A stretch of 64,000 bases of DNA, taken from the NCBI GenBank assembly GCA_905183005.1, contig CAJJDO010000013.1:299728-363727 (forward strand), in the 5' to 3' direction. The DNA is from Paramecium pentaurelia. Its lineage: Eukaryota; Ciliophora; Oligohymenophorea; Peniculida; Parameciidae. Numbering within the stretch: position 1 is the stretch's first letter; each line of letters begins with the position of its first letter. The notes beneath the pieces were generated by a model. It saw only the letters and a program-made list of their open reading frames with translations, was not told where the DNA came from and made no database searches. The position numbers and the translations under genes are program-made. Below, piece after piece: positions 12,574 through 24,993 of the stretch.

Positions 12574-13960
12574 ACCCTTGATTCTAGAACTTGCATTACA
12601 CTGGAGAATTTAGGTGAGAAATATACAAAGATCGCCAAAGATTTGTCGAAATTTGGAATGGGACCGTTAAATTCGCCAGTACACGAGTTTTCTAAGTAAT
12701 TGGGCAGAACGCTAAATTGTTCAGCAATAATATAATAATAAGAAAAATATTTTAAATTTAAAAAATATATTCCAATAAATTCCCATTTCTTCCTTTTCCC
12801 CTTAAATGGACTGGAGGAGAATCACTTATTATCGTGAAGTTGCCATTCCAACCATGAATTTCATTGCTTAAGGTGTTTCCTCTATAATCTCAGAATAACT
12901 CTTGCTTGATCATAATGAAAGTACTAATTTATCATCCTGGGTTAATTCTACAGGAAACAGCTCCAGAAGCTTTTCCTAATAAGTATGTGATGATCCTTTT
13001 GGAATTCATTTTGTATGGACCTGGTAGATTAGAGTTCTATCTGATCGAATACCTTTTAAAATTGACCAAATATCAAGGGAACTAGTGGGAAGCTTTCTTA
13101 GAATCATCCTTAGTTGGGCCTAGGTCTTTCATTCTCTTTTATGATTGGTTGACCAGCTTATTGAAAGTGGTGATGGGTTATTAGGTCTAAGTTTTTAATT
13201 TAGGTTATACCCTATGTACATCTCTGAATGTGTCAGTTTACCTTTTTTTTAAACCAAGGCTAAACTTTTTCAGGTGATTAGGTCATTAATTTCAATTTAG
13301 AAAGATACTACTTAAATGTCCATAATATATATTTAACTCTTTTTCCCACTAAACGTAAGTACATTTGAAGTCTTCATTGATCTTTAAGAGCCCCGTAAAA
13401 GATATCAAATAATGCCTTAGATATATGCTGGATACTCAGATGTTAATTGCCTATTGCAAAAACTCCATTAATAAAAATTATTATTTATATAGAATAAACT
13501 TTATGATGCCATTAGCAATAAAATAATTTTAAACATGATTGCTACTAGACAAAATTAATGTATTTATAATTATGTATCTATTGAGTTGTTCAAATAATAG
13601 CTTCATATTAAAATAAATAAAAATCCAATATTATTTATGAACACAATCAAAAATTGATATTTAAGTTTTTCTTTATATTCACTTGCAATATGAGATATTT
13701 TATTTAATTCTAAGCAAAATTTCATTCCTAAGATGAAATCCAAAAGAATTTATGATTTTTTATTTATAAAAAAATAATTATCATTTAGACAAAAAATAAT
13801 TTAATTTATTCTTTTAAAAAAAAACACCCAATCCATTATAAGAGTCATTATGGCTAAAAAATTCAAACTTTATGAATTTGTTTAAACTATAGAATCATGT
13901 TCCTAATATAAAATATTTTAATAGCAATATTCTATTTTTATAAAATTATTATTTTATTTA
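12574..13960. other. less AT-rich island, no gene called
   Basis: From about 12800 to 13450 both strands carry overlapping TGA-free frames. The longest on the plus strand begins MKVLIYHPGLILQETAPEAF (about 12917) and stops near 13280. None matches a family I know, and codon use does not separate them. After 13450 the sequence returns to plain AT-rich spacer up to the casein kinase start. Confidence 0.4.
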
Positions 13961-14992
13961 ATGGAGCTAACATTTGCATAGAAGTATAGATTTACTTTAG
14001 ATAAGAGGATTGGGTTAGGAGCATTTGGTCAAATATATTTAGGTATTAAATAGTTTTATATATTGTAGGAAATAATATTAAAACTGGAGAAGAGATGGCT
14101 ATAAAATTAGTAACTGAAATTCTAATGATTTTAGGAAAATGTTAGCAATAAACATTCTTAATTGTTACATGAAGCAAAAATTTATAGAATATTATTACTT
14201 GATGGTCCAGTACCTGGATTTCCAAATTTACATTGGTTTGGATAAGAAGGTGATTTTAATGTATTAGTTCTTGATATACTTGGACCAAGTTTAGAGGATT
14301 TATTCAATTATCATGGAAGAAAATTCTCGCTTAAATCTGTTTTGATGCTAGCAGATCAAGTAAATTAAAATTTACTATAGTCTTTTCTTATAGTTATTAA
14401 CAAGAATTTCATATTTACATAGCAAAGACTTTATACATAGAGACATCAAACCAGAAAATTTTTTAATTGGTTTAAACAAAAAAGCAGATAATATCTATAT
14501 GATTGATTTTGGTTTAACTAAAAGATATAGATATTAAAGGACAGGTAAAGAATTCAACATATATAGAAACACATATTTAATACGGTGAATAGAATTAGTT
14601 AGTTGGAACATGTAGATTTTCAAGTATAAATGCACATTTAGGCATTGAATAAAGCAGAAGAGATGATTTAGAATCTATAGGATATATGCTTATATATTTT
14701 TTAAGAGGATCTCTGCCTTGGTCAGGGATTAAGACAGAAACTAAAATAGCTAAGTATGAAAAAGTTGGAGAATGTAAAATTGCTACTCCAATAGATAAAT
14801 TATGTGAAGGATTTCCTGGTATTAAAAGTATTTAAATATAGAGGAATTTGTTAAATATTTTAATTACATAAAAAGTTTAAAATTTGAAGAAATACCTGAT
14901 TATGTTTGGATTAAAAGATTTTTTAAGGATTTATTTTATAAAGAAGGATATATTTGGGATAATGTGTTTGATTGGGCTTAAGAAACTAAATG
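13890..14992 (+). repeat. first copy of a 1,103-bp duplicated contig end
   Basis: This segment matches 14994-16096 in every stretch I compared (constant offset of 1,104 bases). The copies are separated by one N at 14993. The first copy ends inside the stop codon of the casein kinase gene. This is what unmerged overlapping contig ends look like. Confidence 0.95.
13961..14992 (+). CDS. casein kinase 1 family protein kinase, copy 1 (stop codon cut by the N)
   Basis: About 300 codons with five introns of 26, 25, 34, 22 and 23 nt. MELTFAQKYRFTLDKRIGLG opens the kinase domain, with glycine loop GLGAFGQIYLG and ATP lysine in EEMAIKLV. The catalytic loop is HRDIKPENFLIG and the magnesium loop MIDFGLTKRY. 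The CK1 signature replaces APE: LVGTCRFSSINAHLGIEQSR, followed by RRDDLESIGYMLIYFLRGSL. Family: serine/threonine kinases of the CK1 branch that phosphorylate acidic or primed substrates. The copy ends at 14991-14992 (TG) with the last stop base replaced by N. It is sequence-identical to the second copy as far as I could compare, so there is probably one gene, not two. Confidence 0.9.
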
Positions 14993-14993
14993 N
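14993..14993. other. single-N assembly join
   Basis: One ambiguous base between two copies of the same 1,103 bp; it marks a contig junction rather than a sequenced position. Confidence 0.9.
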
Positions 14994-16096
14994 TAGAATC
15001 ATGTTCCTAATATAAAATATTTTAATAGCAATATTCTATTTTTATAAAATTATTATTTTATTTAATGGAGCTAACATTTGCATAGAAGTATAGATTTACT
15101 TTAGATAAGAGGATTGGGTTAGGAGCATTTGGTCAAATATATTTAGGTATTAAATAGTTTTATATATTGTAGGAAATAATATTAAAACTGGAGAAGAGAT
15201 GGCTATAAAATTAGTAACTGAAATTCTAATGATTTTAGGAAAATGTTAGCAATAAACATTCTTAATTGTTACATGAAGCAAAAATTTATAGAATATTATT
15301 ACTTGATGGTCCAGTACCTGGATTTCCAAATTTACATTGGTTTGGATAAGAAGGTGATTTTAATGTATTAGTTCTTGATATACTTGGACCAAGTTTAGAG
15401 GATTTATTCAATTATCATGGAAGAAAATTCTCGCTTAAATCTGTTTTGATGCTAGCAGATCAAGTAAATTAAAATTTACTATAGTCTTTTCTTATAGTTA
15501 TTAACAAGAATTTCATATTTACATAGCAAAGACTTTATACATAGAGACATCAAACCAGAAAATTTTTTAATTGGTTTAAACAAAAAAGCAGATAATATCT
15601 ATATGATTGATTTTGGTTTAACTAAAAGATATAGATATTAAAGGACAGGTAAAGAATTCAACATATATAGAAACACATATTTAATACGGTGAATAGAATT
15701 AGTTAGTTGGAACATGTAGATTTTCAAGTATAAATGCACATTTAGGCATTGAATAAAGCAGAAGAGATGATTTAGAATCTATAGGATATATGCTTATATA
15801 TTTTTTAAGAGGATCTCTGCCTTGGTCAGGGATTAAGACAGAAACTAAAATAGCTAAGTATGAAAAAGTTGGAGAATGTAAAATTGCTACTCCAATAGAT
15901 AAATTATGTGAAGGATTTCCTGGTATTAAAAGTATTTAAATATAGAGGAATTTGTTAAATATTTTAATTACATAAAAAGTTTAAAATTTGAAGAAATACC
16001 TGATTATGTTTGGATTAAAAGATTTTTTAAGGATTTATTTTATAAAGAAGGATATATTTGGGATAATGTGTTTGATTGGGCTTAAGAAACTAAATG
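14994..16096 (+). repeat. second copy of the 1,103-bp duplicated contig end
   Basis: Repeats 13890-14992 base for base as far as I checked, then continues into unique sequence (AATATTAATTC...). It includes the whole casein kinase gene with 70 bp of upstream sequence. Confidence 0.95.
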
Positions 16097-16097
16097 A
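15065..16097 (+). CDS. casein kinase 1 family protein kinase, complete copy
   Basis: The same gene as 13961-14992, here complete with TGA 16095-16097. 300 aa, five short introns. The kinase core runs almost the full length, with only a short C-terminal tail (DNVFDWAQETK), so it is a minimal CK1 without the long regulatory tail of CK1 delta/epsilon. Start MELTFAQK is the first ATG after an AT-rich leader. This copy should be kept when the assembly is corrected. Confidence 0.93.
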
Positions 16098-16200
16098 ATA
16101 TTAATTCATTAGAAAGATAATTAATTTGATAATATAGTATTTAAATTTTTAAGTTAATGATTTATAAAATTATATTATATATAAATTATTAACTTGTCAG

Positions 16201-19200
16201 ATGAATCAAAAATTAAACGAGTCAGCATAATATGGAAAAAATACAATTCCCAAATATGAAGATTGGCAATAATTTAGGGTAAATTTTTTCAGAAATAAGT
16301 CTTCAGAAATAAAAAATGATAATTTTTAATAATATTTTAATTTGATGGACATGGATACTATCGATTAAAATTCTAATTCAATATACTAAAAACAATAGAA
16401 AAAATAAGAAAAAATTCTTACATATATCATCGAATATCAATAACAATAAAACCTTAATAATAAATTAATTTATTAATTGAAAAGGAAGAATGAAGAGTTT
16501 GACAAGAATCATAAATAATTAATAAATAACTAAATTCAGGAAGAATTATTTATAGAATAACCTTTAAGAGAAAAGAATATTATTTAAAATCTATTATCAA
16601 TTTTTAATAGTTTTTATAATGGAGATAGTTCATAAATTCTTCTATAAAATAGTGACATTGTTCCTGAAGAATTAAGGGTTTACATTTAAAGAGCAATTTA
16701 ATAGTTTAATTTTAATCATGAAAAAAAGAAAGAAAACAATTTGAGATTAACTTATATTGGTATTACTAAAGAATATAATTTAAATAAAGATATTATGCAA
16801 GAGAAAGATTTTGATTCTTTCTAAAATTTCTCAATTATGATTTAAGATGAAAATAAATTTTAAAATTAAATTGATAAAGAATTAAAAAGCTTAATTTAAT
16901 AAGACTAATACTATTTAAAAATAAATTTTAGCAATAAAATTACAAATTAAATTCAACTTCTTTATAGATACTTTTTAAAGAATAAAATTAAAAAATTTTA
17001 GCCTAAAATAATAGTATTATTAATAGAAATTAATGATGATTTTGATTTTGCAGCATTTTTCTTCTAAAAATTAATATCATAATTAGAGAAAATCTCGTAA
17101 CACTCTCTTTTAATTATTCCACTCCTAACTTCATTTACTCCATATAGTTATGAAAAATATTTAAAATCAACTCTCTTAATAAGCAATTCATTTTATGATT
17201 ATAGATTTAAAAGGAAAAATAAATCACATTATTAATGTGAAGATATCTCTGCTTAAGACTATAATGATTATATTAAGTATTTTGCATAGACTCAAAAGGA
17301 AGAAAAATTCTTTTTTAGTTAATTCTTAGCTTTAAAGGTTCGACAAAATTAATTTAAAAATAATTATATGGAAATTGAAACAGAGTAATAGAAATAAATT
17401 TTACATTTTGCTGCCAAACCTATATTATAAAATGAAGATGATAATGATAATAATAAAAATAAAGCTTAAGATTTTGAATATAATCTTTTAGGGATATTGA
17501 ATAGTAACAATAAAATAGAATTAGTGAAATTATATGAAAATGAAACAAAATAACCTATTAGAATTTCTGAAGTTTAGTACTTCATTTCTTATGATTCAGA
17601 TTAAAAATCATTTATTATTTGCATTGTGAAAAATAATCATTTATTTTATTAATAATGCAATTTTAATAAAGAGTAAGAAAAATAAATAGAAGATTCAATA
17701 TATTTGAATTAATATCCATACTTTTAAAATATCAGTGATAAATAGAAAAGTTCTTATTTATTGTTAGGTTTCTATTTTTATTAATTTAATGTATAATTTT
17801 CAAAAGAAAATCAAATGTAAAAAAAAATAGGCTCCAACTTTAAATATTATGTATAAATTTACAAATATGATATAAATGCCATAAGAGAACCATAATATTA
17901 TAATAATAGTGAAAATGAGTAAAATTATTATGAAGCATTGATAAATTTTACAATTAGTCCACGTTAAAATAATAGTTTCATACTTTTAGGAGGAACTTAT
18001 TAATCATTAGTAAAAAATGATGAATATGAATTTAATATTAGTTCATATGCAATAACTGTTGAGATTAATGAAAAAGAAAAGAATAAATTAAAAATAATCA
18101 AAAATGTAGGTAAATTAAAATGTTATGAAAACTCTATTTGTTAGAAAATTAATGATTAATATATGCTTTATTTTGAATCATAAACTAAATATTAAGCAAT
18201 TTCATTTTAATCATAAATTTAGAGGATATCTATATTTGGATATGAATAAATTGTGAAATTTGATAATTGTTAGATATAAAATCAAATGAATTTTGATTTT
18301 TATTAATAGAAAAAGAAATTGTTTAAATCTAATCAATTAAATAAAATAATATTAGAATAAAATAAAAAGAAACTTGAATTTACTGTGATTGTGTAAGAAT
18401 TAGTTTAAGATAATGTAAAAATAGTAGATTAATAAGATATTATTGATGTGAAAGAACTCGCAAAATAAGTTTAATTATAAGTTCATCAGTTCAGATTTAT
18501 ATATGACCTTATTTCAATGAAAGTTGATATTAAAGTGGAAAGTTCTCATTTTTTTATATAACAAATAGAAAAATCTAATAGTTTAAGAAATGCATGTCTT
18601 TATATTAATGTAAGTATAACTATTTAATTTAGTGGTTGGAAGATAGGAATAATTAATATATATTTCATTATAATGGAATTTAGAACTTATATTTATTATA
18701 TTTTAATGATAAACCAAAAGCAAAAATAAGAAAGTTTATATTTGAAGATCCAATAGATAAAGAAGATAATTTAGATTTTGATGAAGTTATATTAAATGAT
18801 TTAGATAATGAATAACTTTGGATAGTTAGAAAAGTCAATCATTAAGATTATATTTCTTTAGATATATTTGAAAGGTAATTATTAAATTATAAAATTAGTG
18901 ATTGGATAAATTTATAAGATGCAAAAGATTCATTAGAAGACTCAATAACAAAGGTTCCAATGAATATGATATATAGAATTGAATAAATTAAAGAAGACTT
19001 TTGTTTAATCGGACTAGAAGTGAAATGGTAAAAAGAATAAGGATAAAGATGTCCATATTTGATTGTATGCACAAGCACTATTATTTATGAGATTTCAATT
19101 AAATAGATAAGAAAAATAAAATGGGATTATATTTTAAGATATAAACTAAATACTTGGGAGAAAGAACCATTATAGTTTTAATAATCACCAATTCATAGAT

Positions 19201-19682
19201 CAAGATAGGTTTAATTTAATGTGAATATGTAAATACCTACAATAGTTGCAAGTTTAGAAAATGGAGATTTGTTATTATTTTATAGTTATTGTAATGTAAA
19301 AAAAGAAAGTGATTAAAAATTTGAATTAGAAATTAAGTATTTGATTTTAAAAGATTATAAAGAATTAAATAATGATTAAATTGATATTGAAGAAGAAAAT
19401 AGAGAATTTTAATATAAAAATATTAAATATAATTCATAAATGGAAGTAAATATTGCTAAAATCAATACTGTTATAATATAAAATAATGAATTTGAATTTT
19501 CAGTAATTGTAGAAGAATCTGATGGACAATTATATAAAATTTATTCAGGTGATTAATCAAAAGATAAAAAATAATTTTTAACAATAATGAAAGAATGTGT
19601 AATATTGAGTGATGCTGCTTTTTTAAAGAATTAATCCCTTATTATAAACTAAAATTAAGATAGAGTTTATCATTTGAAATGA
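16201..19682 (+). CDS. large protein of unknown function, about 1,150 aa
   Basis: Starts MNQKLNESAQYGKNTIPKYE at 16201 and ends at TGA 19680-19682, interrupted by a single 23-nt intron (GTAAGTATAACTATTTAATTTAG, near 18609). It is rich in N, Q, K, Y and I throughout. There is no signal peptide and no transmembrane helix, apart from hydrophobic strands such as PKIIVLLIEINDDFDFAAF and HSLLIIPLLTSFTPYSYEKY. Alternating short beta-like strands in the second half (for example FILLGGTYQSLVKNDEYEF) would fit a propeller or beta-sandwich, but I can name no domain. The gene sits head-to-tail between CK1 and the polycystin-like gene (53 bp gap). Function unknown. Confidence 0.8.
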
Positions 19683-19735
19683 TCTTAAAACTTAAATTAT
19701 AAATATTTTAATTTATATAATAAAATCAAAAATAG

Positions 19736-22066
19736 ATGTCACTATTTTCAAAAAGAGCATATAGAGCAATTAAAACTATTCTGGTGTCTCCATAAGCAGA
19801 AATTCTGACATTAATTATTCGAATTATTTCAATTTTAATTCTGTTATATTTAGATACCCTTAACGATTTAAGCAACAATATTTAATATCAAATAATATCT
19901 CAAGATTAATAAATACTTTCATTAGATATGTTAAATAAAAAATTGATTTCTCACTAATTTTATAAAGACAAATACTAAAATGCTAGTTTACATGTATTAA
20001 AAGACAATTTTTGGGATTTATTTGTTGATCCTAATGAATTTGAAATACTTTTATCTGGATTTAGATTAGTTTAATATTAAATATCTTATTCTGTAGATTG
20101 TCAATATGATATAAGTAAAATAGAAACTGATACTTCAGAATAATAAAAATTTATAAATAGTTTATCTAGTAATTGTAATCCTGCAAATAGTGATGCCCTT
20201 TCTATTTTATAACCTTAGTTATTTATATGTAATAATACAAAATTATGTTTATATTCAACTGAATGCATTGAATTTTAATTAAGAGATATTTTCAAAAATA
20301 CTAATGAAGGGATTCTTAAACGATATTCAGAAAATTTAATAAAAACTAGATAATTTGGAACATATCCAAATAGTGCATTTATTGCTGATATAAAATTTAA
20401 TGATCGTGAAGAAATGGAATAATAAATTAATAAATTAATTCTTAATGATTGGATTACTAATAATACAATAGCTCTTGTAGTTTAATTTAATAGAATTAAT
20501 AAATTTAATAATGTAATATATTCTAATACTTTTATACAATAATTTCATGAAACTTAAGAATAAACTTTTGAATATTAAATTAATTAAATAAATACTAATT
20601 CAATGAACTCCTCAACTTGGTATTCTTTTTCAATAATTTTAATTGTATTTAATTTCTTTTTTATCATGAAAATAATATTTGAAGGATCAATAGATCCAAG
20701 AGCTACTTAATTATTAGTATTTTTAGTATCAATTTTAGAATCTGCCTTTTCAGTTATATGTACTCTTGAATCTGCTGTATTAAATAGTGATATTTAAGAA
20801 GCATTAAATGATTAAAATTGTATATAAAACAAAAGTATTAGTAATTGGAATAATGGATTTCCATTGCTTTCAACTTGTCATAATTATATTTTATTAGATG
20901 CTACATACTAAATTTAATAAATAAGAATCATATTTTTAGCATTTGTTCTATTATTCATCCCATTTAATGTATTCTGGATATTCAGTTATTTAAATGGAAC
21001 TGAATTAATTGTTAAATTTATTAATTTAATATACAGAACAACTATTCATTTTTTTAAAATGTTTATAATTCGAGTTGCCTAATATGTGACTTGGTCTCTA
21101 GCTTTTTATATAGCATTTCGTAAAAACTTTGAGAGTTATGATTCATATGCTAGTTCACTTTATTGTATGATAATATGGTCTATTCCAACTGAAGAAAAGG
21201 AATGGGAAAGAGGAGCTATGAATACTGGTCAAATAACTAATGCCCTATTAGTTGTTCTATTTATGGTAAATAATATTATACTATATTTAGCTATGCAGAA
21301 TTTATGTTTTTTTAATGATTCTTAGTTTTACTTCGATATCTATTTAATCAGCTAGTGATTTTGAATTTGATATAAGATCACCATCTGCTATATAGAATTT
21401 AGAAAATATTCATCAAAATATTAAAAAATTAGATAAATTTTAAAAGAATTACTTAAGTGATCATGAGTAGAATAAATTAGAAAATGGAAAATTAGTAGCC
21501 TGGTTAAATTTAAATATTAAGGATTTAATATAATATTAATAAATTATATAGGAATGCATTTAAGTAATATATTATTATTATTATTATTATTTTAGAAATA
21601 AGTTAAATTGTAATAGTTTTAGAATATATCAGATTTATCATAGTTTGTTAGTTTCTTATTTTAAATAAAACCTTAATTATTGTTTAAATCTCAAGTGTAT
21701 TTTAGAATTATCTTAGATTTAGAACCTATGGATTAGACTTAACATAATTAACCACTCTATTTAAGAAAAGAAGAACGTCAAAATGAATATATAAATTTGG
21801 TCAGATTTTTTTAAAGATTAAAAGATAAAGGTTCAAGAGTTCCTTTATTAATTAATTATAGTTAAAAAAATAGACCAGCTGATAACATAATAATTACATT
21901 TTTTAAAATTTATCCTTATATACATTTAAATAGTGGAAATTACGATTTATTTAAAGAATTTATTCTAAGCAAAGATGTTAGACAATGGTAGAAAAGAGTA
22001 TATATTAGAGATGAAGAAAATTAAGATTTTGATGAAGAAGAAAGTGATGCTAATTAGATTAATTGA
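19736..22066 (+). CDS. polycystin-like (PKD2/TRPP-type) membrane channel
   Basis: About 757 aa, two introns: a 25-nt one near 21266 and a 32-nt one near 21570 that contains an (ATT)n run. First hydrophobic helix at residues 27-47 (ILTLIIRIISILILLYL), then a long (about 250 aa) extracytoplasmic loop with cysteines (CQYDISK, SSNCNPANSD, LFICNNTKLC), then a cluster of helices from about residue 295 (YSFSIILIVFNFFFIM, LLVFLVSILESAF, IIFLAFVLLFIPFNVFWIF and two more). One helix, a large loop, then five or six helices is the polycystin plan, and NTIALVVQFNRINKFNNVI resembles the loop segment just before the second helix. The tail is acidic and cytosolic. In ciliates such channels act in cilia or the plasma membrane. 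Pore residues could not be verified, so other six-helix channels remain possible. Confidence 0.58.
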
Positions 22067-22155
22067 AATTAATTAGAATACTTAGGTTTTTTATTTAAGA
22101 CAATATATAAAAATAAATGAAATCAAATTTAAATTCCACTCTTTTGTACATATAC

Positions 22156-22569
22156 TCAATTTTCTGGTTCAATTAATTCATCTAATTTTTATTCACCTTC
22201 TTGAAATTAAAATACATGATTCTATTTATGATCAGATGATTAATTGCCTGAAGAGTTTCTTTCTTCATCTTTTTCATTATCACTATCTTCATTAAATTAA
22301 AAAGCTTATTCATCAATTAAATGTTCTCTATGATTATTTTATTCATTGCTATTAGTTTTATTAGACATTTCTTTTGTAATTGTTATTACTTCTAATTCTA
22401 CTTTATCTTTATTATCCTCTTTATTATCTTCTAATTTTATTGGCATTTAAGATTAAGGAATTTAATATCTTCTTCTATACCTTTTTAAGATATATACAAC
22501 TAATAGCGAAATTAAGAGAAAGAGAATTATCAAAATAATATAAATCATTTTAATTATTAATGAATCCAT
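22156..22569 (-). CDS. small single-pass membrane protein, 137 aa
   Basis: Starts MDSLIIKMIYIILIILFLLI at 22569, or at the second Met (22548), with an N-terminal helix reaching VVYIL and then an arginine-rich stop-transfer (KRYRRRYQ). The cytosolic remainder is very acidic and Q/N/S-rich (EDNKEDNKDKVELEV, ERNSSGNQSSDHK). Intronless; stop TGA (TCA 22156-22158). No family recognised. Its first start would overlap the divergent EF-hand start at 22560, so the second Met may be used. Confidence 0.62.
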
Positions 22570-24114
22570 TCAATGATCATTAATAGATATCTCCAAGATC
22601 TATTTTACATTCGAGTAATATAAATTCATGGTTTAAGAGTAGGTATCAAATTATATAAAATAGACATTGTAACAAAGTCAAAAAATAGTATCTCCTATTT
22701 CCTGAATAAATAAAATAAGAATAAGAAATTTAGAAGATATTTTAAAATTTCGATAGAGACAATTCAAGTATTGCAAAATTAGTAAACAAAGAAAACCTTG
22801 ACATTATTGAAATGTATGATATGTTTTAAAAATATGGATTTAAAGTTACAGAATAATAACTTCAACACTTCTTTTAAGTGGTAGACAAAGACAAAGATAG
22901 TAAAATTTATTATTATTATTAATTTATAGATGCATTAAATTGGAATGAATTCAAGAATTCTGTATTTGATGAATAAGCATCTAAAAGTAATGAAATCTTA
23001 TATCAATATAGTATTTTATAATATAATCAAATAAATTAGAGAATAAGATTAATAAGAATCTTAAAGTAACTTTGGTTATATTCCATTTCATTTTAATGAA
23101 ATGATAAGTTATTTAAATTATCTAACTAGTAGAGATGAATTATAAAAATCAATCTAGGTATTAATAAGATTATCTAATAGGAAGAATCATAAACAACATT
23201 TGAAAAATTCTAAAAATATTTGTCATTATTACAATTAAATTAAATATAAATGTAAAATATTAACAATTAAACTTTAATAAATATCAATGCATAAGAAAAT
23301 TAGAATCAAACTTAAAAAGAAATTGATTTCACTAAAATTTATCAAAATAAATATTAATCATCAAAAAGTTCATGTAATTATTATAACTTAATATAAAGAC
23401 TTAAATAGAAAAGATTTACCTTAATTATAAAAATTGAAATCTGAAAAAAAGAGTCCAACACATTCACTGTTATAATTAAATAAAAGTATAGAAAGTTCTA
23501 AAATAAATCTGTAAAATTCAATCAGTTTTCATCCTATTTGTAAATTAAATAAATGTTAAACCTAATCAAATTCAAATAACAAAAGTTTATAAACAATGAA
23601 ACCTTAACAATTAAAATTAAATTAATCTCCTACTAAACAAAAGAATTTTACACATAAACCTTATTTAAATTTGAATTTAAATAAAATTAACTAAAATTAT
23701 AGGGATTAATTCTTAAGTTAATAATAGATGAATTCTAAAGATAGTTATGGAAAAAGTCCTGATCGACTTCCAATAACAATATTATAAGAATTATAAAAAT
23801 ATAAACTTTTATCTGGATAATATAAAAAAAGATCTTAGAGCATAGAAAAGGATTCTCCTGATTGTGAAACTCAATGTAATAATCTTAAAACTGAATATTC
23901 CATATTTAGAACATCAACAGAAATACTGAGTTAGAGCAAATAAGTTTCACCAACAAATAGTAAATTATGTACCCCAAGGTTATGGAAAGATGATAAATAA
24001 ATAAGCGCAAGAAAGTCTCAAATTAAATAAATTCAATTGAACTTTTCACAACAGAATCAAAAAGAAAAAAAATTAGATATAACTCTAAAAGGAAAGTCTA
24101 TTTTGTTTAAGTGA
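22560..24114 (+). CDS. EF-hand protein with long disordered tail, about 484 aa
   Basis: Start MNPFNDHQQISPRSILHSSN at 22560. After a 21-nt intron the frame reads RHCNKVKKQYLLFPEQIKQE and then IFQNFDRDNSS, a degenerate EF-hand-like segment. A better EF-hand loop is VDKDKDSKIYYYYQFIDAL. Further introns lie near 23010 (splice site uncertain), 23158 (23 nt) and 23372 (25 nt). The C-terminal 270 residues are basic, S/N/Q-rich and repeat-poor, ending KLDITLKGKSILFK, with TGA 24112-24114. Calcium binding is likely through one loop, weaker through the other. The start overlaps the divergent gene by 10 bp. It could be a calmodulin-domain relative lacking a kinase, or a basal-body scaffold. Confidence 0.7.
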
Positions 24115-24378
24115 TATTTACAAATAACTTTTATCATTAAAATTAATAATATTTTTATATTTTCTAAAAGTGATTGTTGGTGATTATTTTATTAAATTTT
24201 GATAATTTAATAATTTGTATAAAAAAACTAAAAGTTGTTATATTATATAGTTATTTAGTTATAAAATATTTATCTAAATATTGCTGATATTATTTAATTT
24301 CAGAATTACTTAAATTAATGAAATTTTTGATAAGTCTTTCAATTATTTAATACAATTTTAATATAAATAATAAAGAAT

Positions 24379-24750
24379 TCATTATTTAAGAGAATCAGAT
24401 GAATAAAATTAGCTGTCCCATCGAACTGTTTTACTACTATGCTCTCTCTAAAGAGAACTATGATGAGATATTTATTTGAGTGATGATTTATGTTATTTTA
24501 AATTGTTATCTTTTTATTTAGTTGCTGACTCAAAATTTATGCCGTGCAGATTTCTTTTTTTACTGATTTCAAATTAAACACTTAAACCAGGTTCAATTTA
24601 ATCAATTAAGTCTTAAAGGCAGTCTTCATCAGCTTCCATTTTATATTTTTATGAAAATATTTTATTTAAATTACTAGCTTAAATACTTGATATTTCAACA
24701 ACTTCATTATCTTCTTCAATTTTCCATTCCGTAATACAATAATTTCCCAT
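24379..24750 (-). CDS. small acylated-type protein, MGNYC N terminus, 123 aa
   Basis: Intronless frame beginning MGNYCITEWKIEEDNEVVEI at 24750 and ending at TGA (TCA 24379-24381). Gly2, Asn3 and Cys5 fit a dual N-myristoylation/palmitoylation signal, although the motif lacks the usual Ser6, so membrane attachment is inference. The N-terminal half is acidic, the C-terminal half S/H/Q-rich (HKSSLKQISHHSSLQREHSS) and could carry phosphosites. No homologue recognised. Confidence 0.68.
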
Positions 24751-24993
24751 TTTCAATAATAATTTATCGAGAAGTATCAATTTTTTAGTTTATTTAGTTT
24801 TGAATATTTTTATAATCACAGTATTTCCTGACAGATTATTAGTAAATCACTTAAAATTGATATAAAAATACTTTAACTTGAATATCTAATTCTCAGTATA
24901 TTTTATCTAATAATTAGTTTATGAAACAAAAATTATGAATTTATAATAACATTAAACATATAATGTAAACAAATATATTGATATATCATTAAA

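Noticed and set aside
13890..16096. Two tandem casein kinase 1 paralogues
   Set aside because: The copies match throughout the intergenic, intron and exon sequence I compared and abut a single N; an assembly overlap is far more likely.
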